A program made the position numbers and the translations under genes. The notes below the pieces were generated by a model. The model was not told where the DNA came from, did not search any database, and saw only the letters and a list, made by a program, of their open reading frames with translations. DNA of 64,000 nucleotides. Origin: Erigeron canadensis. Its lineage: Eukaryota > Streptophyta > Magnoliopsida > Asterales > Asteraceae. The stretch is taken from positions 19,780,501 to 19,844,500 of the forward strand of contig NC_057761.1 in the NCBI RefSeq assembly GCF_010389155.1, in the 5' to 3' direction. Positions 25,305-37,900 of the stretch are shown here, one piece after another (position 1 is the first letter of the stretch; the number at the start of each line of letters is the position of its first letter).

Positions 25305-25590
25305 TCATTTGAAAACTAAAACTTTCGTGAAAATTAGAAAACTGGTCAAAACACACTGTAAACTGAATTTAACACAATGTGTTTTTAAAAAATACATTGT
25401 GTTAAGTTCATATCACGGTGTGTTTGAACAATTTTTCTGATTTTCACGTGCTATCAAAAACACAATGTGATTTAAAACTTAACATAATGTGTTTTTAGAT
25501 TACACAATAAAAACACATTGTGTTAAATTCAGATCGGTGTGTGTTTTGACCAGTTTTCTATTTTTCACAAAAAATTTAGTTTTCAAATGA
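25305..25590. mobile_element. Foldback MITE upstream of the expansin gene
   Basis: The terminal arms of about 60 bp are inverted copies. Both contain TCATTTGAAAACTAAA and AGAAAACTGGTCAAAACACA or the reverse complement. The interior repeats ACACAATGTGTTTTTA and its inverse several times, so the whole 286-bp unit can fold on itself. It is non-coding. Confidence 0.8.
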
Positions 25591-26830
25591 ATATTTCACA
25601 ATAAAAATAATACACACTTTCAAGTTCAAAGTTTTTTTTTTTTTTTTTTTTCGGGGGGTGGGGTAGATAAAAAAAAAGTTCACAAATAGTTACCTTATTA
25701 AAGGAAATAATATAAGAAATATCTTAGATAATCTCCAAAATAAAGTCAAAAGCATAGCCATAATTTTGCTAACAATACAGCCAAAAAATTTCAATAAAGG
25801 AACAACATGAAAACAATAACAATTCTGCACTGTTTCAGAAAACATGGTATAAAAGCAAATAATCTATCTTTAATTAACTATAAGGTACTAGCGAGCGAAA
25901 GTGTGAGATATACATAATTAGCTCTAGGTTCCTATAACAAGTTATATTTAGAGTGCTAAAAAGTAAACAAAATTTCAGATATTGGTCAATCGTAAAACCT
26001 AGAAATTGTTCGAAGAAGGTGGTTATGATCGCATTAAAAGAGTCTTTGATTTCAATAAGATGATTTTTGATGTACAATACAATGGTAAGATTAGAGTGAT
26101 AGTTTTCAATTTATAAGACGATGGGTATATAATATTCTGACCACCGAAAAGAAACCCAAAATTACAGTGACGTGGATGTTGAAATTAAAAGTGGTTGCGC
26201 TCGATATCTGTCCATTGTCCATTATAAAGAGAGTTTAGTATCTTATATATGAGAATTTTATATTTAAATTGGTTTTAAGACTAGATTTATTTTTGGGGTA
26301 TAGCTCGAAATCCATCGGAGAAGATGACCGAATGTCAGAATTTTGTTAGAGCAGGAAATTGCTTTACAAAAATCATTAAAAAGGTAAATTTTAATTTTCG
26401 TGTATCATGTTGTCACATTTTTGCACTTTTCGTCCTTGGTTAAGGAGTAAAGGACGTTTATGCCCTCTCGTGGGGTGACTGAATGGAAAAAATTGAACGT
26501 CGTTAGCGCGGGGGGTGTTCAAATCTATCTGTATCGAACCCCGTTATCCTATATTCTGATATGATTTTATCTGAAAAGTCAGAATCTGAAACTTCAGATT
26601 CAGATACTATTTTTTGAAATTTTCAGATATCCAAAAACCTTATTTACTAAAAAAGTTTCAAAATCTTTTCTTTTTTATATGTTTGAATTTCCGAAAGTAT
26701 TCGAAAATATCCAAAGACATATTTATTTGAATTAAAGTTTGGATATTTGGGATATGTGTTCCAAAACCACTATCCAAAATTACTGAGTGGAAATCCGATT
26801 TTGAACACCCTTTTTATGTAAAGTTAGTTC

Positions 26831-26945
26831 CGATTCAGACGTGTTGACAACGAATTGCTGGACCTCTAACCCCCCCTCATGGAAAATATATTGAGATGAG
26901 AAACTCAAGACTCAAACCCTAGACCTTGATCACCTCCGAAACCCA
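26831..26945 (-). repeat. SINE-like interspersed repeat, copy 2
   Basis: This carries the same ordered blocks as 730-870 (GATTCAGACGTGTT, GACCTCTAACC, TTGAGATGAGAA, AGACTCAAACC). The two copies have diverged by small indels. It is probably a pol III-derived SINE remnant. Confidence 0.45.
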
Positions 26946-27909
26946 AATAGTGGATTTAAAAGATACCCCTATCCAACCACTTAAATGGAAATGTGGAATT
27001 GCTGAACACCTCAGTTAGCATTAGGGCTTTAATTGAAAAAAATTTAACTATGCAAATTAATATATATATTAAAAACAAAAGTACGGAAATGCGTGTAAAG
27101 AATAGTAACGAACCATTTTATTTGTTTGGGCCCATTTCCATCTTTTTAATGGGCTAACTTCATTTTATTTTAGACCCATCTTATATTCTTAATTTTGGGC
27201 TTGACAAATTATGTTTTGATCTTTTAAATTGCTTCTAATTTGTTTACAAAGATCACTTATTTTAATTGCATATTATTATTTTTTAAGTTTGTAACATTTT
27301 TAAGATTATCTCATATTATTACAAGTGAATTATTACATAGTATATATACAAATAACAGTAGGGTGTATTTTTTGAATATATACACCTAACCATATCCGAA
27401 AAATTTGTTTGCAATACTTATTAGTTTCAATGTTATTTCGGTTGATGTTTTATTATTATGGATTATTTTTGTTACACTTTCTATTTTTAATGATTTGAGA
27501 AATTAGCTTTAATTATGTTTGTATTTTTATTTTAAATATTCTACTTTTATACTTATTATCTTTTAGAATTTATATAATATATTAATCTGTAATAAAATTT
27601 TACAGTCGATTTTTTCTAATTTATAATTGTTTATTCATTAAAAAATAAATATCAACTCAAGTTTTGAACTATATAATGTTTCTAAAAACATGTAATAATT
27701 TTTATACAGTACTAAACACAATAAATATAATGTCTCCTGGGCCCGCCCGGTAACATATCTCGTTAATATTATTTTATTTTAGGATTGAACATGAAAAGAG
27801 AGACTAAAAAAAATACTCTAATAATTTCCTCTTTACTAATTGACATATACATAAAGAACAACATATCTATCCTATCTATCTATATCCTACCAAGTAACAG
27901 AACAGAAGA

Positions 27910-29810
27910 ATGGCTCAAACACTATCAGCAACACCAGTAGCACCTTCCCTATCTCTCATCTGCAAAACCCCTTCTTCTTCCTTCTTCAATTCCAATTCCA
28001 ACTCCCTTTCATTTCGTACTTTCACTTCTCCAAAGGTAAACATTTAATTTTTTTTTTTAAATTGTTTTTTTTTTAATTTAATAATTGAATGGAATGGATA
28101 CAAATACAAACAGGTAGGTGGGTTGAGCATAAGATGTGCACGTGTGGGAGGAGTGGAAATACCAAACAACAAAAGGGTTCAATATTCGTTACAATACATT
28201 CATGGGATCGGCCGTACAAGAGCGCTTGAGATTTTGAATGACTTGAAAATGGAGAACAAAATTACTAAAGATTTGTCTGAAGAGGAACTCATTGTTCTTC
28301 GTGACGAAGTTTCCAAGTACATGATTGAAGGAGACCTTGTACGTATCTGCTTTTTTGTTATTCTTCAATTTTATCTCTCATGATAGATATAGTAGTCTGT
28401 ATGTATATATATGTGTGTTGAATGATAAAAATGAAAATGTACCCAATTATTTAGGTATTGGGGAATTTTTATATTTAGTGAATTTTGAATATGAAACTTA
28501 TAAACAATGTTTGTATAAGGAAGAAAAGACAACCACTTCGCCTTTCGTGATTGTAAGTGTGTGTCCAAAGATTTAGTTATGTTTGTAATTACTAGTACTA
28601 AATTTCATGCTTTTTTCTTAAGCTTAGTATTTCAGGGCTTTTTTTTGACATAATTGCCAAATGCTAGTGTAAAGTCATTTTTAAACTCGAAAGAAGTTCG
28701 GAGGAGAGATGTTTTATGTTTATCTTTTCTCTAGGTATATTGTTACTTGTTAGGCAATTTGGTAGTTTTGCTCTAAGCATAAGATAGATAAAACTCTTTT
28801 GGGTTCGTATTTTTTTTTTTCATTGGAAAGTTTTCGTCTTTAGGAGAAAGTTAGCCTAAACGTTCGTTTGGGTTCCTTTCTGTTAGTTCATACATTACTC
28901 ACTAAAAACATGTGACTGGTCCTTTTGAAGTAACTATTGGCTGTTAGATAAATTAACCTTTTAGGTTGTATCAATAACTCTCGTAGTGATATTTTTAACT
29001 AATGTGTAGATAACAATCGCTTAAGTATATGCCATTAATTGTCAAAAAGGTCACTCACCTTTTTTACTTTGCCTTAATCGTTTATGCTTTCTGAAATTAG
29101 CCTACGACATCTTACTGCCTTCATTGTTTATGCTTTCTGAAATTAGTCAAAAATATCTTGTTTAAAGGAACTCTATACTGTCTTCTTTTAAGAGTTGCTT
29201 TGTATCTTTAACATTTGGAAAATTTGCTCCTTAGCATATTGTATGTAGGTTTATTGTCTACATTCGACCTGAATACTTGCCTGTCAAGTTTTTTTAAGAA
29301 AACCTTCATCTTGGAGGCAAATTTGGTCCATTTCATTTCATTGTTTATATTTTCGTGTGTATCATGTTAAATGAATCTGCCTACCGAAAAAATGGGGATT
29401 AAGAAATAAGGGGAAATAATCAATGAAAGGATTAGATGGTTGTGAGTAAACATCCCACTTCAAAAAAAAAAAAAAAAAGTATGTTGGTGCAAGCAAAGCA
29501 AAAGGAAATGTGTTGGGGTGGTATTAAAATCTTGACAAATAGTCCTGTAAACAAATGTGCAAATGCAATTTATTCTGATTTTGATCATCGAACGTGGTTT
29601 GCGCTATCTATATTGGATTAACTTGTTTCCTTGATTGTTCAGAGGCGATTCAATGCACTTGCAATTAGGAGACTTAAAGAAATTCAGTGCTACAGAGGCA
29701 TACGCCACATTCAGGGACTCCCTTGTAGAGGGCAACGGACTAAGAATAATTGCAGGACTTTAAAGGGTAAGAAGGTTGCAATTGCTGGCAAAAAGAAGGC
29801 CCCTCGCTAG
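27910..29810 (+). CDS. RPS13: Plastid 30S ribosomal protein S13 (nuclear-encoded)
   Basis: This gene has three exons: 27910-28035, 28114-28338 and 29643-29810, together 519 bp or 172 residues, with GT-AG introns. Exon 1 (residues 1-42) is Ser/Thr/Asn-rich and lacks acidic residues, as expected for a chloroplast transit peptide. The mature part starts near [17 protein letters not shown], has the S13 block [10 protein letters not shown] (about 70-79) and the C-terminal family signature [17 protein letters not shown], and ends in a basic tail ([15 protein letters not shown]). S13 sits in the head of the small subunit at the interface with the large subunit and contacts the P-site tRNA. Length and exon phases are normal and no defects were seen, so it is very likely functional. 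The ATG at 27910 is the only one preceding the transit peptide in frame. Confidence 0.96.
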
Positions 29811-31950
29811 ACTTGACTTGTGGTTTGTTCATTTTCTTTCACTTTATGTGAAGAATCTTGTTTAATGTAGATTAAACTTGTTGTATGTCGAAATTTGACT
29901 ACATTTTGAGTTTGTTTAATATCTGGGTCTGTTTTTTCCCTCACTTTCTTTATGTGCTTTGTTGGATTGACATGTTTGTCTGGCTTGAACTGGCTATTGG
30001 TACTGATCAAATGGAAATATTTGGGTCAGAATGCTGCCCATAATGTTATCTACATGCACCACGCGTATCGTCACAATTTCGATGTCATGTCACAGATTAT
30101 CGTTTTTTTTCCTAATCTATATCGGGTGATCATACTTGCCGAAAGTATATCGAGTGTTTTTCATTATCAAATATGAATGGATTGTTAGACTGTCTAAAAT
30201 TACTGGCAATTGATATATTGTTGCTACTTGTTAATTTTGTTTGAATGAGATTATTTTGGATGAGGCATTACAATTTACAAATAAGTGAATAACCATGTAA
30301 GGTCCTTAGATCAATGTTCGTCTAAAGCTCATGTACTGTTTTATGTTCTGGAACTTGATCATCGCGTATATCTGATGTTAATTTTATTCCATTATGCTCG
30401 CCACCAATTTTGTATGTGTCTGGGTAGATACCAAGTTTGGTATCATGGCGTGCTTACTGTGTTGATAGCAAGTCCTGTAAAAAGATGACGCTGACAATAG
30501 TAAACTTCAAAATTAACATCATAGCTGCCACACGCTCTAACACATTCTTTTTTCTTTTCTTTTTTTATCCTTCTAAAATTTGAAATTAAAAGCATCTAAC
30601 ACAACTGGAAGTATGAGAACGATTGTTAAATACTTACCCAAGCAAAGAGTATTTTTACAAACGACATCTATGTTACTAACTGCAATTCAGGGAGGAGGTA
30701 TTTTTGATATAAACCAACACTCAACGTTCTAATATACTTAATAAACACAATACATTGTCATAACGTAAAATAACACTCCACATTTTTGGCTCCGGGACAA
30801 TCGAGCCAAGAAGAAGTATATCTATTGCAAACAAAGCAACTGGCAACCATGACACTCCCCACATTTTTGGCTCCTGTGCCTGCGGGACAAAAGTTACTGT
30901 ACGCTATCCAACCATTGGTAAAGCAAGAGGAAACAATTATGGTTAATAAGACAAGCAATCAATTTGTTACGGTTTACGGAAGTGGTGACATAATGAAGAC
31001 CCGTGACCACCTCATGGGTGGCAGCACAAATGGTCAAGAGTTGCACTCCCAATGTACCTCTCAAGATCAGTAAGACTAGACGGAGTGGAAGAAAACACCC
31101 CCGACCCTCGCCCTCTCTCGCCCCCCACGCCACCCCCGTCCACCGACCTCTCTCTCGCCCATCTTCTCCCTCTCGCCCTCTCTTCCTTTGACCGGCGCGT
31201 TGACCGAGGTGTATTAATGCCTACCGGCTAGTTTTTTTACCTTTTTTACATACAACACCCTCTACCCCACATGCCACATGGTACAAGTCGCCCACCCCTT
31301 AAAAACCCACCCATTTCCACCTTTTTTGAGGGGCAACTCTTTTTATCCCACATGCCACATGGTACAAGTCGCCCCCTCCTTCCCCCGACACCACTCCTCT
31401 TAGTCTAATAGACCAGAAACACATTCTGAGTCAAAAAGAACATTTTATAATTATTTGTTTAATCCTGATACATTGTTTATTGTAGATTTTACCTCTTCAC
31501 AATGACAACATATAGTTTCAAACCACAACAGAGGTCAAACAGGTCAGGGACTCAGGGTAGAAATTTGAAAAGTCCCATGTACTAAATGTTGAATGCATAG
31601 AAACTCCTAAATCACGTACAAAACTTTATATTATTACTGGTAATAGTTACTACAATCATACTTAATAAATTACTTATTTGTAGTCAAGGGAGTGAACCAA
31701 GGAAATGTAAGCGGCTCATAATGACCATTTCTGACACAGCGCAATCATGATCAGTATTCAGTGCTTTGCTTTCTCTTCATTCATCAAGAGGAAATAGAAA
31801 TTGGTTCTGAGAAACATTAATGAAATTACTTGCTTTGTCTAACCAACAATAAGTTCTAACATTAAGTTATTAAAACAGTCAACAACTAACATAATGACAC
31901 TAACTAATCATCATGAGAACTGCAATTGGCAACCATTCTACATGAATATA
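29811..31950. other. Intergenic region between RPS13 and NodGS (tail to tail)
   Basis: The 3' flanks of both genes face each other. At 30755-31075 are short duplicated phrases (CACATTTTTGGCTCC twice). At 31080-31195 is a strongly C/T-rich block unlike its AT-rich surroundings. At 31265-31374 a direct repeat occurs. No gene is supported. Confidence 0.55.
31265..31374. repeat. Direct repeat of 28-29 bp, 81 bp apart
   Basis: A block containing CCCACATGCCACATGGTACA followed by AGTCGCCC occurs at 31265-31293 and again at 31347-31374. It lies directly after the C/T-rich block and may belong to a small unclassified transposon. Confidence 0.8.
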
Positions 31951-34900
31951 TTAGTACTGGTGTATGAGTTTCTTGTACGCATCCTTATTCTCAGAGTAGT
32001 GTTTGATTTCTGCCTGTAAAAACAAAACAAAAAAAATAACAATAATATATAATTAAAAAATAAAATAAAATAAAAAGGAAGAAGATTTGTTCATCACCCG
32101 TTTTTTTTTTTTTTGCTCATTATTACTAAAAAGTAAAAAAACAAAAGTTTAACATGTACCTTGCGAACCCCTTTTATAGCAACTAATAATTTCTCTCCTA
32201 ACAAAGACTCTAACACAGTGTCCTTTGCAAGAGCTACAACTGATTCTGCAAGGGAGGCTGGCAATCTTTGGAGTTTGTCACGTAGGATATCAGGATTGTC
32301 ATCTGTTAAAATAGATGTAAAATTGATGTAGATAAGTCATAAGAAACATCTCAACTTCAATGGTTCAACCTCTTTATATGCATAATGGGTTTAAATTAAA
32401 ATGATAAAAGGTAAAATGAGTTGAATGAACTATAGCTAAAAATGACATTAGTCCAGATCAGAAGTTACAAAACTTGTGTGTGTTTACAACTTAACAATCA
32501 CAGTGAAAGAATAAACTAGCTGACCCGTTTATATTCAGATTACTTTGTTTGGCCTCCAAGGGGTAAATTAAATAAAAATGCTCGTGAGGAAACAGGTCAA
32601 ATGGATTAAACATAAAGCTCAAAGAGTAGTATAAGGCGTCAAATATCAATTTATGCGAAAAGCGAATTTACATGAAATGCTATATATATTTGTAATCTGA
32701 CTTGACAAACCAATATGTATTTTGAAATAAATTGTGAAGTGTTTAAGGTCCACCCAACCTTTTTCCACCTAAACCAAAAAACAATCATTTTAAGCCATTA
32801 CCCAACCCGTTTTTCTTTTCATCTGTATATATAATACAAAATAAACATGGTTATATACAGAAAAACAATTTAATGCCACATTCAGACTACAAAACCACAA
32901 CAAAAAAACCAAAGGAAGTCTGGAACCCGTTAGACAGGTGAAATTAGAAAGTTTATGGAATCTTACCAATAGGATCAGGGAGAGAAAGGTGTCTGCGAAG
33001 ACCATCGATTCCAGAAGCAAGAATAGCAGCAAGCGCCAGATACGGATTAGCACATCCATCAAATGCTTTAATTTCGAAGTTGCTTACAATGCCATCGGCA
33101 ATGCCAGGTGGACATGCTGTTCTCAGAGGAGCTTCTCTGTTTTCTTTACCCCAGCAAAGGTATGCTCCACTCCAGGTATTGGGTTGTATACGATCATAAC
33201 TACAAATACATGAAAGTTCAATGAGATTATAGACTTCTCACTCTTCTTTGTTGTGTATTGTATAATGTAAACTTTATCCCAATATCAACAACAATAGTCA
33301 AAAATGAAACTTATTACCTGTTTGGGATTGGTGCTGTAAAAGCTAAAAGTGATGGAAGATGGTGTAGAACACCAGCCATGAACTCTTCCCCAATTTTGGA
33401 CATTCCATGGCGAGACGACCCATCAGATGCGGCAAATACATTTTTCCCATTTTGGGACAAACTAATATGCACATGTGAACCAGATCCGATGTCATCCAAG
33501 GCATACCTGATTAAGACCACAAATAAGCATTCAAAAAGAGAAAGCATCAGCAGGTAGCAGCTGAAGAAGTCGTTATGAGCAAGATATTGTGCCACAGAAG
33601 AAACATATCTGCTACTCTTACATAAAAAGTAGAGGTGTCAATTCTGACCCCTAATAAATCAGTTTATCTGTTTAGAAGGATACATGTCAAACGTATCAAA
33701 CAGGTCAAAGGCTTTCCAGGTGAATGTGGATTGCATAGAACATCTTCAATTATTTTATTCAAAAATATAGATTATTATTGTCATAAATATATATTACGAG
33801 TAATTATCATACTGAACCGTGTCCTTTTGTCTGTAAAAAGGACAAGAAAGACTTGGCAGGACCACCCAACCTAACCAGGGCCTTTCTGTCCCATACTAAA
33901 AGTAAATTGAGTCATTATAACCCAGAACCACTTTGACCGACTACCCAAGCCGCCCATCTTGCCATCTCTAGCAGCAGTGATGTTTTTCATCATGCATTAC
34001 TTACTTTGGCATAAAAGTGGCTAGCAACCCATGTTTCCTTGCAACAGATCTAATAGCTTCACGGGCATATATCAAGTTATCTGCAGCATTGGTACAAGTT
34101 GTGTAACGCAATGCAATTTCAAACTGACCACTACCAGCCTCTGCATGTAGCTGCATTACCAAACAAAGAAACATCAGACTGCAAAATTTCAGAAGAATTA
34201 CCGCTTATAACTCACGTTTTTTTCAATTTATGATGCAATACGTATACATATGCATGAATTATTACGATATAAAAACAATCAAGTCTACGAGTTATGACAT
34301 GATTTTGTCATTTTGTGACTTCAGTAGTTCAATGCATCGATGCCCACAAAATTAAAAATTCCTTGTTACCTGTTCTACATCAATATTCAAAAACTGTAGT
34401 GATTTAACAACTTCATGTAACACAGGTGAAGCAGCATCAAAAGCAGCTGTCGAGCAGTAACGCGATGTGTCAAATGGGACCCATTCTTCTCGACCATCCC
34501 TGTTTAATTGTCTATGCAAGTTACAAATCATAAGACTATATGTAGATTTGCATCTTGAAGTACACAATTACTCATTAAAGTTACATAATACCTTAACTGA
34601 CTCTTTAATAGATAGAACTCATTTTCAAAGCCAGCATTCATTACCTGTACAAAAGGCAGGCGGATGCCAAGTCCAGGTCAGGATCTTATTTGAAAGCTTT
34701 GAGGCTAACAGAAGCGTAACATTAATGCTACACATACAAAGAAATGCTTATAAACATTTGTCCCAAATTTTAAAGTTTTTTTCTCTCTCTCTCTTTGTTG
34801 ATAGACAATATCACATGCCACATGTGCATGTAAACTGTTAGCAGGTGTAGCATTCTGCTAACATAAAGTTATGTTCATCATACCACCTAGTCTGCTACAA

Positions 34901-37900
34901 GCATCAATATTTGAGATAGCTTCATGGATAGGTCAAAGAGGATAATCATGAGTCAGGTCAAAATGAGCTGGGTCAAGTGGGCTAACCAGACAACACTTTT
35001 TCATCCTAGTTAATATATATAAAATTATTAATAATCCAAATAAGATAGTAAAGCAATATTAATGCAAGAATTATCTAACTTTTATATAAAAAAAATTACG
35101 GAGCTTTTATCAATTTTATACACTTCTGATGACTTTCAACGCGTTTAATCTGTTATGAAGATAACTTATCTTAAATCAGCCAATTAAAGTGGGTCAAGAA
35201 TGCGACTAGTACTCAATATGTAAAAACGGTAGATTGAAAACTAAATATCATACTGCGTAAGCAAAAGAGTTCACAAGCTTATGTTAGAGCTCAGCTAGGA
35301 TGCCAGCTTTAATAATTAGGAATACCAGATTACTAGGAGAGATATCGACAATATAAATTAATCGTAAGCAAAACACAAACTACCACATTCAATGAATAAA
35401 GTATTGAATACCAGGTTAAATTGTTCTTTCAGAACTTTTGAAACTCTTCTTAGAGTTTCTCTCGGGCAGTATTCCCACACTTGACCAGGTTTTATGTACA
35501 TATCGGCTAAAACCATCTCTTCCTGCATCAACCTGTACATAAATCACTAAGATATGAGATGTCAAAACATATGTTCGAGTCATCGATGACAATATAACTG
35601 ATTGAAAAAGCTATATGCAAAAATACAAAATGAAACTGGTATTTGCTTCATTGTTCAGAAAGATTAATGATCATAGATACAGAGAATGGTGACGAACATT
35701 GTCTGAATGAAAAGATGGCAATGACACTTATAAATAGAATAAGATAAAATGTGCTACTCTATTGTGACTGTTTCCAAAGTAATATTTTACCATGGTATTT
35801 TGCATCTGGTTGATAAATCTGGTATGAGTCTGATCTCACCAGTTCCTGTCAGATTGGTTTCATCAGCTGGACCATCCATTGCTGAACTCATTCCCATCGA
35901 GGCACAGGTTAGACCTAACCCATTCTCCTTCACAAATGTATCAAAGCGTTGTTGTGGGACAACCTGAGAGGGATGTATTTAAACTCAAAGTCCTTCACAC
36001 CACATACAGCCAAATAATTAAATCTGAAGAAAACCAATATATCGATATTTAATTAACATTACCGGCTTTTCTTCGAAACCGATTGGGTATGCTGGTAGTT
36101 ATAAAGTGTTGAACAAAACTATTTTGAGGTTTTATCGAATAAAAATACACTTTGGGTAACTTCGTCCCTTGCAACTCATTAGACAAAATGTAAGCTAGAT
36201 CGACACACTCATTAGTAAACAGGATTGAAACTGCCACCTATAGTTTTTCCAATCTTAGATCTTCAGCTATTTGTGGCATTTGTCATAAAGACCGTAAATG
36301 ACTATCGGAAACTATAAAGTAAAAGTAGATGTAAAACAAAAGTCCAAAGATGATGAGAAACAGAATGTATAAAGAGAAAAACGACTTACACGGCACCTAT
36401 GTTGTCCAGATGCATCTACCCATAAAACACGAACAAGCGTGACATCTTGTTTTGTAGAGTTGAACTCCTTTAGACGATTATCCAACTTTGGAAACTTATC
36501 AGAAACACATCTAGATGTCAAAGAGCCATCAATTTTGTACAACAATTTTGCATTATCGGTAAAGATGTCGGTGACAGCTTCAAGAGCTTCAGATATTGAA
36601 AGATCACCCTCATTACATGCATCACGTAGAACTGAGAAAACAACATCTCGTGCTCTCTTTGCACCTGCGAAGGCAAGCAACAAGAGGAAGTTGACTTTAC
36701 ATTGATCTTACATGGAAGAAGTTGATACATATTTCTAAATGGTCCTGACAAACCACCTCCAACATGGCCTAGTGGTCAGCCATCCTTATGCCCTATCAAG
36801 AGGTCTCAGCTTCAAACCTCCAAATGTTAACATCTTGGGGGTGGCTAGGGAACCGTTTAGGGTGTGTACATCTGAGTCAAAGACTTCCCTCCCAAGAAAC
36901 CTGAACAGGGAAATTCTCCTCTGTTTACCTCAGTGATTCCGACAAACAACATCTCTGTTAAACTTTTGTAGTTCGCTTCTTCACAGCAAAAGTGATTTTG
37001 TATAATTTTAACTGCTGAAAATATTTTGGTAACTCTTTATCAGAGCTACAGGTGGCAAACTCAGTTGGATCACACATTGTTGGGTAGTGGGTTGAAACTT
37101 GAAAGTTACTTATGTCAATACATACTTTTTGACATGGGTAGGGGATCGATTGACCTACAGAACATACCGTCCATAAATTTAAATCTTTTTATAGATAATA
37201 AGTGTGCCAAAAACATATTAACGTTTCAAATTATCTGAACCCTTTTCCCATTCTAGCCACTTTTTCGTTTGAACATTTCACCTGTTAGAGATGTCCCAAT
37301 TTCCCCGTTCATAAGCAAAGGTGTTGAAATTTCCAACTCTAAAGAAAAATAATGCATACACATGCACAAGTCTTGTAGAAAAATTGCAATTTCCAGTTTC
37401 ACAAACCTAAGTAAAATGTTTCAGGAAATCTACATCCATCAGTGCTGAACATCACCTGCAAATACGAATTTGCTTTTCACATTACAAGTAACATAGCAAT
37501 CAGCCTAATTGAACAGTATATTAAAAGATAGACCATTAGACTAGCAACAAAAACATAAAATAAAGACAGTAAAAAACTTAAGATAGATATAGAAAAAGCC
37601 TGACAGTTAGTTGATACATTACATCAAGTGGAACCAGCCAGCTGAAGCATAACCTAGAAGCTAATTTCAAGCATATGGTATGAGAAAGAGGCATCCATTT
37701 GAATATCATTATGTTGTTAACTATTTACTAGACTTTAGACCCGTGTATTCACACACGTAGCGTATAAAATCTATGTTTTGTTATGTCACCTGCTTTTAGA
37801 GTAAGAACTCGAAGCATGGATAACTTATATTAGTATTGTGTATAAAATGTTCTTCTTTAAAACACTAATAGTACTAATTTCTCTTCACAAATTTAACGAT

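Larger units (their letters stand above)
25058..27909. other. Intergenic region between expansin and RPS13
   Basis: This region contains a long T homopolymer near 25220-25248, a foldback MITE at 25305-25590, a second T run near 25630 and a SINE-like copy at 26831-26945. The remaining AT-rich sequence should hold the upstream regions of both divergent genes. No further gene is supported. Confidence 0.6.

Noticed and set aside
30755..31075. Overlapping ORFs between RPS13 and NodGS with Cys-rich peptides on the minus strand
   Set aside because: The Cys pattern arises from a short duplicated phrase. No splice-supported gene or recognisable family was found.
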